A stretch of 64,000 nucleotides of DNA from positions 8,370,501 through 8,434,500 of the forward strand of contig NC_135355.1 in the NCBI RefSeq assembly GCF_051622035.1, written 5' to 3'. The stretch is from Arctopsyche grandis. Taxonomy: Eukaryota > Arthropoda > Insecta > Trichoptera > Hydropsychidae. The position numbers and the translations under genes were made by a program. This document shows positions 54,226 through 64,000 of this stretch, piece after piece; positions within the stretch are counted from its first letter, which is position 1; every line of letters starts with the position of its first letter. The notes beneath the pieces are model-generated. The model worked only from the letters and a program-made list of their open reading frames with translations, did no database searches and had not been told where the DNA came from.

Positions 54226-54261
54226 AAAACATAATTTTTACAAATTATACACACAATAAAT

Positions 54262-54335
54262 ACAGAAGATTTGTGACAACAGGAAAGATGATTTTTTGCC
54301 AATTTTGAGGAACCGTTTCAACCATGATCGTTAAA
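54262..54335 (-). repeat. SINE fragment, copy 4
   Basis: The minus strand reads GTTGAAACGGTTCCTCAAAA, TTGGCAAAAAATCATC and CCTGTTGTCACAAATC, the 3' half of the SINE body. Confidence 0.6.
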
Positions 54336-54559
54336 TAGGTACAAGTAATTATTTATTTGGTACTAGTTAGACATAATTACTTTTGATAGAACTGCCTATC
54401 TAGTGACTACATACATATACATACATATATGTAGGTATAATTACTTGCTAGCCATAGATTTTATATTTTAAACCCGCTACGTTAACGATCGACTATAGTC
54501 TAGATTTTGAATCAGACCCGTTTCATAATATACATATACATATATATGTATATACATAT

Positions 54560-54823
54560 GAGCCGCTATAATTCAAAGTCCACTAAGTCCACTTTTCTTC
54601 ATTTTGAGAAATATCTCTCACAACATTAAACATAAACATATGTTTTCTGTTTTACAATATTTAAAAATACTGGCGGCCTATAATATGTTTATTCTGCTTT
54701 TACAAGTTTTGGACATATCGAATTAAAATACGTAATAGCAATTAGTGAATCAAATCAAACAGAAATCTTATTTTTGGAATTGAAAATTTCCGTCATTTTC
54801 AAACATAACGGTTCATATGTACA
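54560..54823. mobile_element. MITE with GAGCCGYTATA ends, copy 1
   Basis: Starts GAGCCGCTATAATTCAAAGT and ends ATTTTCAAACATAACGGTTC, which are inverted termini. The interior includes AAGTCCACTTTTCTTCATTT and GAGAAATATCTCTCA, matching the inverted interior of the MITE at 57433. It is flanked by ATATG microsatellite sequence on both sides. Confidence 0.78.
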
Positions 54824-54976
54824 TACATATGTATGTACATATGTACATATGTACATATGTACTACGAAACGATAATAAAAAAGGATAGTTCTTTGAGATT
54901 ATCAGTTTTTGTTGTTTCTACACAATTCTTAACATTCTTCATGGTTCAATCCTGTCATATGTAGTATATGTATATA

Positions 54977-55872
54977 GGGTGACCATACGTCCCGTTTTGG
55001 CCGGGACAGTACCGTTTTTTAAGTGCTTTTTTTGCGTTCTTCCCGTCATTTTCGTAAAATTGTTTGACTTGTCCCGTTTTGTCCATCCACTGATGCATAG
55101 AAGAATATATTTTTATTTATTCGATATTTTTTTTATTTCCATATTTTCCCTTCTTTTTCAAAATCAGTTTGTTACACAAAAACAAAAAAAATATTATATA
55201 AATATACATTTAAATACAGTATATTTATTTTAAAGTAACATTTAAATTATTTTTTTATGTTATACATTTTAAATTTTTCTGCAAAAAAATCGCTTTGCAC
55301 TATTATTTTCATCATAATTATTTTTAAATAATTGTAAAATATAATATTAAACTAAGTATTCTTAATTATTTTAATCTTGTTTCATTTTCTTATTAAAAAG
55401 ATATGTACGGTCTGGTAAAATATTATAATCGTATATAATAATTAATTGTCTAATGCGTGCGTGCGTGCGTGTGTACGAAGTACTCACTGTCCATTAACAT
55501 GCTCCGTCTCACTTTCTCCCCTTGGAATCGTATATCATGGATATAAAGAAATATTCAGTTCCATAAAATTTTTGCATTTAAAAGAAACCGAGAATATCTT
55601 TTTGGGAAAATTTGTAGTGATTTTTGTTTATTAATTTTACACGTTCAAAAAAAAAATCAGCCTGCGGTGCATGAACGTTAGTGACTATATTAATTTTTTG
55701 TATCGTGTTTCTATTATATGTATACCAATATTGTACATTCTGAAAAAAATTATAATTCCTTGACAATATTATTGGTTATTTGAGGGAACACATTTTTTTA
55801 TATTGGGGGGACGGGGACAAGCACATTTTTCTTGCGGTGCGTCCCGTTTTGAGTCCTGGGAAATATGGTCAC
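54977..55872. mobile_element. DNA transposon relic with GGGTGACCATACGTCCCG ends
   Basis: The left end GGGTGACCATACGTCCCGTTTTGGCC and the right end CGTCCCGTTTTGAGTCC...ATATGGTCAC are inverted at the outer and inner blocks. It is related by its ends to the element at 31640-32491. The AT-rich interior has no transposase. Confidence 0.7.
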
Positions 55873-56430
55873 AACAAGTGTGTACCATGTGTTCCGAATG
55901 TGCGAATGTGAGCCGTTAAGCATTTTCGAGTGCGTGGAACAATACCTCCAGTCGTTCCGGTGATACTTTCCACTTTGAGATAATTTATGGGACCATCACC
56001 GATCTTGGCACTAGGAGACGCTATCGGATAATTTGATTTATGCCTAGTGCTTCTGAAGCAAATTGAAGTACAAAGCCGGCGACGACCCATAACTTGGAGA
56101 TAGTACGTGTCTGAAATCCAAACTCCATTTCGGTGACACCGCTTGATAAATATCCACGATTCGCTCCTTTTTCTTCGCTTTCCTCACAACGGTCTGAAAA
56201 ATGTGTATTTATGTGATTATTTCGTCTTCGGGTTGTTCAACGCAAACATACATTCACGTATATTTGTCTAAAAAATTCCATTAGAACACAAACATCCATG
56301 CCTGATAATAAAGTACCAGCGGAGTGGAATAAATGGGACCGATTGAATCAATGAATATATTCACAAGTAGATTTTACACAGTTTTATTAATAAAATTTCA
56401 CTCTAATGTAATATTTGTAATGCTATAATA
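55873..56430. other. No supported gene
   Basis: The stretch is less AT-rich than its surroundings. Minus-strand frame 55869-56090 has no known domain. It may be unique intron sequence. Confidence 0.45.
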
Positions 56431-57046
56431 CAGGGTTGCCCAAACTTTTTCTGCAATGGAACACTTCGCAAACTCACACATTTTAACGGAATACTTGGCT
56501 TATTTTTTAGGTTGGGAAATTCCTACTAGTAAAAATTAAAAAAAAAATGTTATTAAAACATATTCTTTATTTAGTATTTTTTTTTAAATATAAACCTATA
56601 ATATAATATAAACATAAAACTATGAATAAACAAAACATCTAATGACTTTGATGCATATCTTTTTGATATTAGGCATTAATTAGGCACAAAGTTGCATTCT
56701 GCACTTTGACTTCGTTGCAGAATTGTATTTTTTTTTATCAAAAGATGCAATTTCTTTTCTCTCGTATTAAAATTATAATACTTTTTTTCCTTGTAATGAT
56801 AAGTTAACTTCATTACAGTCTTATATACCCATATGGTTTTCCGCCTGTACCTACATATGTACATATGTATGTAGGTACTTGACGCCATAAACATTAGTTG
56901 ATGTTAATCATCACTCGCCTTTCAATATGAAGTAGAAGATCTTTAATTGTGTTGTAGTGTATAAAACCTTTCCAAATTGTCGCGGAACACCTAATCAGTT
57001 TCAGCGGAACAGGGGTGTTCCGCGGAACATAGTCTGGGAAACCCTG
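56431..57046. mobile_element. hAT-type MITE with exact 8-bp target duplication
   Basis: The terminal inverted repeats are CAGGGTTGCCCAAACT at the left and CAGGGTTTCCCAGACT read inward from the right. CTATAATA occurs directly outside both ends (56423-56430 and 57047-57054). Internal GGAACAC/CGCGGAACA repeats lie near the ends. It is 616 bp long with no transposase. Confidence 0.93.
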
Positions 57047-57432
57047 CTATAATACGTTGAGTGTACTCCGTTTCACCGACTTGAAATTTCTCGACGTTTT
57101 TGGTGTATTTCATCGTGTTTGTACATATAAAAAATAAACTAAATTTGTTTTACGTCGTGAAATATTTATTTTACGATGTAAACATTAACTATTAAAAATA
57201 TAAAGTAAGAATTGATTTGTAAACGTTTTAAATATTTTAACGGTGTGTTTATAGCTTAAAAATCTATGAATAATCACAATATGTCTCGCATATTAAAGAT
57301 ATTACATACATTTTTGTATACAATATAAAAATTCCTATTCAAGCAGACGAAAAGTCGAAAAAACGAGACTCCAGAAATTTCAAGTCAGTGGAACGGAGCG
57401 CACCGAATACATTGTATGTAGGGTACATATGT

Positions 57433-58255
57433 ACATATGAGCCGTTATATTTGAAAGTGGAGAAGTTCTAATTTTTAGTTCCAAAAACACTATTTATGTT
57501 TGACTTCATAAATTGTTACCACTTATTTTAATTCGATATGTCCAGAATCTCGGAAAAGCAGAATAAACGTATCACAGGTCATCAGTAATTTTTAATATTT
57601 TTAAACGCAAAACATTATATAAATATATATTTAACGGTTTGAGAGATATTTCTCGAAATAAAGAAAAGTGGACTTACTCCGATTTGAAATATAACGGCTC
57701 CAGTGGCGTGCCATCCATGGATGCTGTGGATGCTGCGCATCCCTTAAAATTTACGTCAAAAATATTTTCATACCGTTTGTTTTCTGAATTTCTTAGATTT
57801 ATTTCTCTTACATTTATTTTTCATTACGTGATTATGATATATACGATCTTTTGTCTGATCCAAAATTGATATAAACGAGCATCCCCGTTGAAAGGCCGTA
57901 GTCGTCTGCGTGACCGATGCTTGTTTCACATCAAGTCCGTATCGCCATATGTATATGCTGAAGTTCTCTACAAATCCTTTGCGCAAGCGCATAAGTGAGC
58001 TGTCACTCTTGCCTATGCGCATGAGTGGGACAACTCTACAGTCGTCTCGCTCGCACGACACTTGCTCTGGAAGCAAAATCTCCTTTGCATGTATAGACTT
58101 TATTCGCATTTTTATTTATGGACTTTCGCTTGATTCGTTGATTGATATTTCGTACGTTGCGTCCCAAGTTATTTACTTTTATTATTTTATTGTAATTTAT
58201 TACGTCCTAAATTATGGTTGAAAAGTCACCGCACGCCATTGAACGGCTCATATGT
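57433..58255. mobile_element. MITE with GAGCCGTTATA ends, copy 2, interrupted by a hAT MITE
   Basis: The left end GAGCCGTTATATTTGAAAGT and the right end GATTTGAAATATAACGGCTC (to 57700) are inverted termini. The interior, read on the minus strand, matches 54560-54823 over AAGTCCACTTTTCTTTATTT and GAGAAATATCTCTCA. Its last bases AACGGCTC were duplicated by insertion of the 57701-58241 element, so the MITE resumes at 58242. Confidence 0.8.
57701..58241. mobile_element. hAT-type MITE (CAGTGGCGTGCC ends) with exact 8-bp target duplication
   Basis: Starts CAGTGGCGTGCCA and ends GCACGCCATTG. AACGGCTC is present on both sides (57693-57700 and 58242-58249). It is 541 bp long with no transposase. The termini match those of the 127-bp palindrome at 15255-15381. 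Confidence 0.93.
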
Positions 58256-58648
58256 ACATACATATGTATATGCTTTGTCCTAATATGGAAATAGAAAAAT
58301 ATCAGCCAAGTATTTGTGTTTTGGGATAAATTCACAACAGTCATTCAGATGACGGAAACCGATACAATAACGTGACGAAAAATTGAGGTACACAAAAATT
58401 TTATGCTAACCATATATTTTGTTCAGATGTTCCCATAGTAAATTACTTAAACATTTTTCAACAAAAAATATTTTTTATTCTTATTTGCCGTAATTTGAAT
58501 GAAGACTGGGACTTTAATACTGTCTTTACTATTTGTTTAGTATTATATTTTTATTTTTTATAAAATACATAAAATCATAAATTATTAAAAACATTATGAT
58601 TGGATACTGATAGACTTTGACGTTTAATGACACCTAGTGATCAACGTG
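58256..58648. other. 3' flank of AANAT-like gene D, no gene seen
   Basis: AT-rich sequence without an exon; it may hold the gene D 3' UTR. Confidence 0.5.
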
Positions 58649-61600
58649 TTACTTGACTACATAAGCCATTAGTTTTAAATGTTCCGCAGAGCTATTATAT
58701 TTGGTTTTGGTGATTTCTTCTAACTTGTAAAACGGCACTTTTTGATATGTGTCGTAACCACATTTTTCAGCAGCTCTTTGTGATGGTAGACCAGTAAAAG
58801 ACGCAGCTGAAACTTTAAAGCCAGCCGCTTTGCATAGTTCATTCCTGAAATTTAAATTTTGTTGGTATTCTATACGTATTTTTTGTATTTTCATTTTTTT
58901 ATTTTTGTGGTGATTTTCTATAGAAAAATTCACACCTGGCTTTGAGTAGCTCGTGCCCGATTCCCAATCCTCTAAAATCGGGACGTACGGATAGTCCAGC
59001 GTCTCCCAAATATTCATCTACTTTGTATCTCTCGAAAACGTCATCTACGGCGTCCATTTCTGAGAAAACTTTAAAGAGTGTTTGCATAGCTTCAGATTTG
59101 ACCTGTAAAAATAATTAAAAATAAATTATGATCAAGATTGAATATTATCGGTACGATTTTATTTGCGACCTTTTTAGGAAAATGTGCAGCATCTTTTCTA
59201 ACTACGAACATTAAATTGAATCCGATTATTGGAGGCCTATTTGTGATCATATCGTACTCCACATTATCGTCAGGCAAACATAAAATCATCAAATTTTGAT
59301 CGAAATATGATGATTGTAATTCATGAAATTCTTTTATAGCCAACTCATCGTATTCGATGCCTGGAATTAAATTAAAATCATTGTTAAATGTAAAGTACAA
59401 AAAATATTAACGGTTCGTAAGATAAATTTTGCTATATTACAGTTGGGAGGAAAGTTTTTCTTAATGTTTTTGTGTGTTTATTGTATTTATTATTCAAAAC
59501 GGTGGCAAAATATGAAATTTTTGTATAAAAAAGTGAGGAATTTTACGACCGGATATTAAAGGATAAGGAAAAGGTCAAAGTATGCGACAGAGATATAGTG
59601 TATTAAATAAATATTATATGTAAAGAAAGTAGGTATTATATACTGTCGTTCGATATATTTGATTATTTCGAATCGAAAGGCGTCGCTAAACGCCATAAAA
59701 TTATTTTCGTCCCAAAAAGGAAAAACGATAAAAATGGATCAAGAAGAAAAGTTTTGATTGAAGCATTACAGAGCTAGGGAAACACCAGGGAAATTTCACG
59801 ATATACATTTCTTTAGCATTAAATAAATATACTTTTACGAGTCTTCAATTTGCCGCTTCTCTCTCCTATTTCCTATTGGAAATAAAACATCAGTTCATGC
59901 TTTTTTTTGAGTTCTGTGACAGTCTTATAATGGCCGTTCCGCATAACAACAACACAAGAAGAGAAAAATTGGCGAAAATTAAGAATATATTATTGTACGA
60001 CCTTCAAAATATGCGATACGAAACATTGTACATATGTATGTATGTATATATGTAAATAACCGGTATTTTGTTTACATATCGACATTGTTATGATACACAG
60101 CACATCGCTTATTAAATTACGTAAAAGTTTAACGAGTAGTATAGTGAAAATGTGTATGTTTGTAATACATATTATGTGCATACAAGCATTTGGTTGTGTT
60201 TGGAAACGAATAAAATAAAAACAAATTGTGAGATTACAAATACATATAAAAGTAACTATGTAGATTAAATAAATTGTCGCCTATTACATATTATCGCCTA
60301 TTACATATATTTTCTATGTTTTATTTATTTGATTGGGTCATAGAAATATTACAGGTGTCCTTAAATTCGTCATCATGAATCTATGTATCATACATTAAAC
60401 TATAACGTGTGTATATATTTATTTATTACTAGCTGAACCCGGCATGCGTTGCAATGCCACAATAACGCATGCAATTCCCGTTCCCGTTCCCGTTCCCGTT
60501 CCCGTTGCGTTCCCGTTCCCGTTTCAAGTGATGGTTGGAGCTAAACGCCGTAGAGTAACGTCTCTTTAACGCCGTGCCGTCATAAACCAACCTGTTATCT
60601 TGGTTACCAACAAACACATTTCCTTGACTACACAATGGCGCTTCATACTTTCGCGTCGGTAAAACCGTAATAACGAATATTATTATTGAGAGATTTTTTC
60701 CCATTTTTTTTCACAGTAATCTTCCCGGACATGCATACAACAAATCCTGAAAGTTCCATCGTAATCGGTTCAGTGGTTTAGGAGCCTATTCGAGACAGAC
60801 AGAAAGACAAACATTCAATTTATATATAAATAACGCAAAAATATAAAAATATCACAATAATTGAAAAAGAAAATATCAATATGATGATAAGATTAATAGA
60901 GATTACATTAATGCGTTAATATCAAATTCATAATTTGAATTACGTATCACAAACCACAGGAAATAAAGTCCGACCAATTGGAAAAGAAAATATCAATATG
61001 ATGATAAGATTAATAGAGATTACATTAATGCGTTAATATTAAATACATAATTTGAATTACGTATCACAAACCACAGGAAATAAAGTCCGACTATTACACC
61101 GATAACATTAAATGTGTCATACGTGTGCAAATTTTGAATGTCCCAAGTTGGACCTACATAGTATAAAATCTCATCAAAATATGAAATTTTGTCGTGCTAA
61201 TATTTAATACAATTTATGTATTTTTTTAAATTGAAAATTGTAAGTAAAACGGGATCATGAAAAAAAATGACGAATTTTTAAAGAGAGTGCTTCCGTCAAA
61301 CAAATACTCGACTTGCATGGAGACTTTGAACTCCCGTTAAACAGTCAAAACTACTCACTTAAACTGATATTGATAACTGGAACGATTGTTAAAAAAAATG
61401 ATCCAATCAAATGTCTCGAGTATGCATGTACCGGGAATTCCGAGTATTCACATATAATCCCTATATGTATATGTATATATGGTATTATTCCGTTTATACT
61501 ATACTATTATGCGTATTATATAATACAATTCAGAAGCGGTTATGGGTAAATTTCAAAGAATGTAATTTCTTGTAATTACCAATGGCCTTGTTCAAGGTTT

Positions 61601-61763
61601 CGTCCCTCATAAAATATTTAACCATGAATTCCATGAGGTCTTCCTGCATCTCTTTCGACCCGTCCTGTATTTTCAATTTGACGACGGTGCCATCGGGTCG
61701 CTTCCTTTCGAACCTCTTCCAAACTACCGGAAAGGGCATGCCCTCGGGCCTTTTCCAGACCAT
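58649..61763 (-). CDS. AANAT-like GNAT acetyltransferase, gene D (4 exons, divergent paralogue)
   Basis: Predicted exons are 61580-61763, 59170-59360, 58936-59102 and 58649-58844; phases are 1, 0, 2, the introns are GT-AG and the product is 245 residues. The first in-frame ATG is at 61763 (MVWKRPEGMPFPVVWKRFE); the frame extends upstream only through a GTG. This paralogue has the best acetyl-CoA motif A, RPDFRGLGIGHELL, with R-G-L-G-I-G at 169-174 matching R-x-x-G-x-G. The exon 1 motif is DET (54-56) rather than DEP. Exon 4 lacks the NCxxC ending of A-C and finishes EHLKLMAYVVK. The first intron is 2.2 kb and contains a 117-bp tandem duplication and a Helitron-like element. It probably N-acetylates an amine or related substrate in the cytosol; the substrate is not predictable. 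Exon 2/3 joining (AAAAAG|GTCGCA) is by phase and homology. Confidence 0.82.
60429..60832 (-). mobile_element. Helitron-like element in intron 1 of gene D
   Basis: On the minus strand the 3' end reads a GGCATTGCAACGCATGCC hairpin, then GGGTTCAG, then CTAG (60429-60432) before T. The other end, TATATATAAATTGAATGTTTG and CTGTCTCGAATAGGCTCC, resembles left ends of small insect Helitrons, but the initial TC is not clear. A (TTCCCG)n array occupies 60476-60525. No protein is encoded. Confidence 0.6.
60859..61091. repeat. Two tandem copies of a 117-bp unit
   Basis: 60859-60975 and 60976-61091 are almost identical (AATTGAAAAAGAAAATATC... to ...AATAAAGTCCGAC), with only a few substitutions. The array lies in intron 1 of gene D. 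Confidence 0.95.
61092..61579. other. Rest of gene D intron 1, nothing recognised
   Basis: AT-rich intron sequence with a short TATATGTATATG run; no exon on either strand. Confidence 0.5.
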
Positions 61764-63833
61764 TTTCGACGCGAAATTTGTCACTTATTCAGACGATACT
61801 ATGGCATGTGCAAAATCCCAATCGGAACACTCGAATTTTTGCACTCTATCTACGTATAAAGCGTAGTGTTTGCAGGTCACTTGTACACTATTCGTTCGTT
61901 CTTGCTGATCGGCCACATCGTTTTTTAATCGTGTTCACTGTTGCTGCGTAACATTGCACGAGGTCAGCGATTTCCAAACTGTGATCGTCAACCGGGCCTT
62001 TTACGTGTGGTTACGAAATCGATTACAATCACCTCCAGAGACGTTTCGAAATGTGCCCGTAAACAGTCAGTTGTTCCGATGGATCGATGGGTAATTTGAA
62101 GTGACTATTTCTAATTATGTTGCGAATTGTTTTATAGCTTCGTTGGTATGGTGGGGGAAGCTTCTTATCTATAGATTTATAAAGGCTCACCCCCACTTCC
62201 CCGAAAAGCTGCGCATGAGCAACGGTCTGTATATGATCTTATCGTGCGAATTTTTCCGTGGAGTGGGGGTGGGACTTAATAAAAAGTGGAATGATTTCTG
62301 CTTACTTAATCAATCATATCACTACTAAGAATTTTTGATATATAGAATATATTGTTTAAAATTTTTATTCAACATCTAACTGGTGTTTTTTTATTATTGA
62401 TGCAGCGTGTTGCATAAGCTTGTAATATTAGGTATACATTTTAAAACATGAATTATGTAGTACCGCGACAGACAAAAGCGCCCTGACATAAAGGCCCCGA
62501 CAGCACCGCAAGGCGATAAAACCGTGAAACATAACCACTCGGCGACAAAACCGCGAGACAAAACCATTCGGCGACAAAACCACCCCAGCAAAAGCGCGCG
62601 TTGATAAAACTGCGCCAGAATTAATGATAAAATTAAAATATCAATTTCAACCGAGTTTTGTGGGAATGTCCAAAATAAAATCTTTCTTCGCGCGGTGAAG
62701 TCGGGGCGGTTATGTCGGGGCACTTACGTACCGAGCGATTTTGACTGGACACCGAATTATGTACGTATTTATATTTAAAATTAATTTTAAGAAATGAGAT
62801 TCAGTAATTTTTAACTGCATTAAGATTTGACTCGTTTATTTTTTTGTATAATTTTAATAGCAACGTTTGCTTAAGGTATTCATTTCCTTATTTTCAGTGA
62901 GATCAAATTTTCATAAAAAAAAAACTTTATCGTGAATGAATATAAAATAAACCAAATGGTTAAAATTTTATTATAATCATTTAAATGTATGGCGAGTAAT
63001 TCTTTATTTTTATTGAGCTAAGGAATTAACTTTCTAATGACGATTACCAGTCATGGCCGCCGAAGAGTTTATGGGATTTTCATTTATATACGATTATGCA
63101 AAAATATATTTACTATATTTACTTTCTTAATTTCCTCTTTTTGTAAATAATGAATCTATTATTATATATTTAAGAATAGATTTTCCATTAAATACCCAAA
63201 AAAAATTTCAATATGCTATGCATTAATTTTTTAACAGATAGAATCACTATATAAATATAATACAATATATGTATATATACAATATACATACATATGTACT
63301 TAAACAAACATATTTGAAATTTGACTAAATATATAAAAATCAACTTATAGATATTTAAGATACGTTGGTATGAACATTCATTAATATTCAATACGTGAAA
63401 AATCCTTGAATCCTCGTACATACATACATCATATGTACGTGATGTTAGTAGAAAGCATTTTCATTTAATGTAAATAACACAAAATAATTAATCTTTAAAG
63501 GCCAATTTGAAAATCAGCACAAATAATGATTGAGAACGAGTATGATAGATGGTAATTGATATGATTATTGAGTTCGTCTACTAGTCAATTGTACGATATA
63601 GCGCATACTTGTAAGAAATTGTCCATGTTTCAACATGGATGCGTAAAATAAATGCATTATATTTGCGCAAAGCTTGAATGCCGTTGGTATATTCGTGGCA
63701 CAAGAGGCATATTAATAATATCCATTTGGCTTTACGACTCTTCTCCATCTGACGCAAAGACTTGTTTAGTGTATAAATAATAACTTTTAAGACGGAACAC
63801 ATAATATAATATACATATGTCTGGATGTGAATT
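61764..63833. other. 5' flank of gene D and remaining intron, mostly featureless
   Basis: 61764-62300 is less AT-rich and should contain the gene D promoter on the minus strand; no core motif was assigned confidently. 62470-62615 holds a degenerate repeat of CGGCGACAAAACC, with a related GTCGGGGCGG/GTCGGGGCAC block at 62700-62725, which suggests a small transposon relic. A 55-codon minus-strand frame at 63581-63748 begins MEKSRKAKWILLICLLC, which is signal-peptide-like, but has no other support. Confidence 0.45.
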
Positions 63834-63888
63834 TTTTACTTTATCTATGTATGTACAATGTACGTAGTAACAATATATGAAGTTTTGT
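63834..63888. mobile_element. Solo arm of the TTTACTTTATCT MITE
   Basis: TTTTTACTTTATCTATGTATG...CGTAGTAACAATATATGAAG matches the left arm of the MITE at 17763-17995. It lies about 20 bp upstream of the receptor splice acceptor at 63907. Confidence 0.65.
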
Positions 63889-63907
63889 TTTTTTATTATT
63901 GTTTCAG

Positions 63908-64000
63908 GTTCAGTGGAGAGTTGCTGGTTAGCGTCTGCAGCGGCTTGCAAGGGCGAAGGGCGGCTGCCCTTCTCGTCGGCGGCAGAAGTTCTGCTGCTGC
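63908..64000 (+). CDS. Receptor-like exon, partial at window end
   Basis: A polypyrimidine tract and TTTCAG end at 63907. In the phase expected from the exon ending at 17071, the exon reads FSGELLVSVCSGLQ then GRRAAALLVGGRSSAA to the end of the window. The alternating hydrophobic strand after a helix ending in Cys resembles the second helix and strand of the amino-terminal domain of ionotropic glutamate receptors. The GC-rich third positions contrast sharply with the AT-rich intron and support coding status. The exon continues beyond 64000. Confidence 0.6.

Noticed and set aside
61764-61784. Upstream start for AANAT-like gene D (seven extra residues)
   Set aside because: The extension begins at GTG, not ATG; the first ATG at 61763 is the better eukaryotic start.
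63581-63802. Minus-strand frame with MEKSRKAKWILLICLLC
   Set aside because: A signal-peptide-like start is the only support; it lies in AT-rich intron sequence with no splice or polyadenylation context.

Overview
This window is strongly AT-rich eukaryotic DNA, almost certainly from an insect. The evidence is spliced genes with short introns, arylalkylamine N-acetyltransferase-like (AANAT-like) genes of the insect type, RTE-clade non-LTR retrotransposons whose 3' end (GGCCTTCATCCAGC... then TGA repeats) is familiar from insect genomes, Helitrons, a piggyBac-like element, hAT-type MITEs, and many TATG/ACATATGT microsatellites. The order is not certain; Lepidoptera or a related group is a guess. 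No prokaryotic, organellar or viral gene was seen.

Host genes. (1) A plus-strand exon at 16755-17071 encodes a signal peptide and the start of an ionotropic-glutamate-receptor-like (possibly NMDA-type) extracellular domain. It ends in phase 2. A phase-compatible exon with a good acceptor begins at 63908 and runs off the window. If these two exons are consecutive, about 46.8 kb of the window is one intron. (2) Inside that interval, on the minus strand, lie four paralogous four-exon AANAT-like genes: A (34755-35988), B (36619-37705), C (41503-42774) and D (58649-61763). All share intron phases 1-0-2. Exons 1 and 4 are each exactly 193 nt in A, B and C. D is the outlier and is separated from C by about 16 kb of transposon-rich DNA. 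Two small candidate ORFs (15637-16083, spliced; 16548-16673) precede the receptor exon.

Mobile DNA makes up most of the rest. Two near-complete RTE-like retrotransposons sit head-to-head (20010-23455 minus, 24108-27800 plus). Two broken relatives of the second lie at 39975-41007 and 46095-47242. Jockey/CR1-like fragments lie at 44755-45559 (plus) and 52030-54060 (minus). Three related non-autonomous Helitrons (7728-8234, 43415-44013, 48640-49372) carry GC-rich arrays of small hairpins, and a fourth Helitron-like element is at 60429-60832. An internally deleted piggyBac-like element with TTAA duplications is at 50270-51786, inside a larger nest of inverted and direct repeats (49427-54225). Three hAT-type MITEs have 8-bp target duplications (13008-13434, 56431-57046, 57701-58241), and further MITEs, foldbacks and SINE copies are listed below. 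Very long (AT)n tracts sit at the edges of many of these insertions.

Overall this looks like a long receptor-gene intron that hosts an antisense AANAT-like gene family and has been enlarged by nested transposon insertion. Splice joins were read by eye from GT/GC-AG signals, phase and paralogue comparison; no transcript or database evidence was available.
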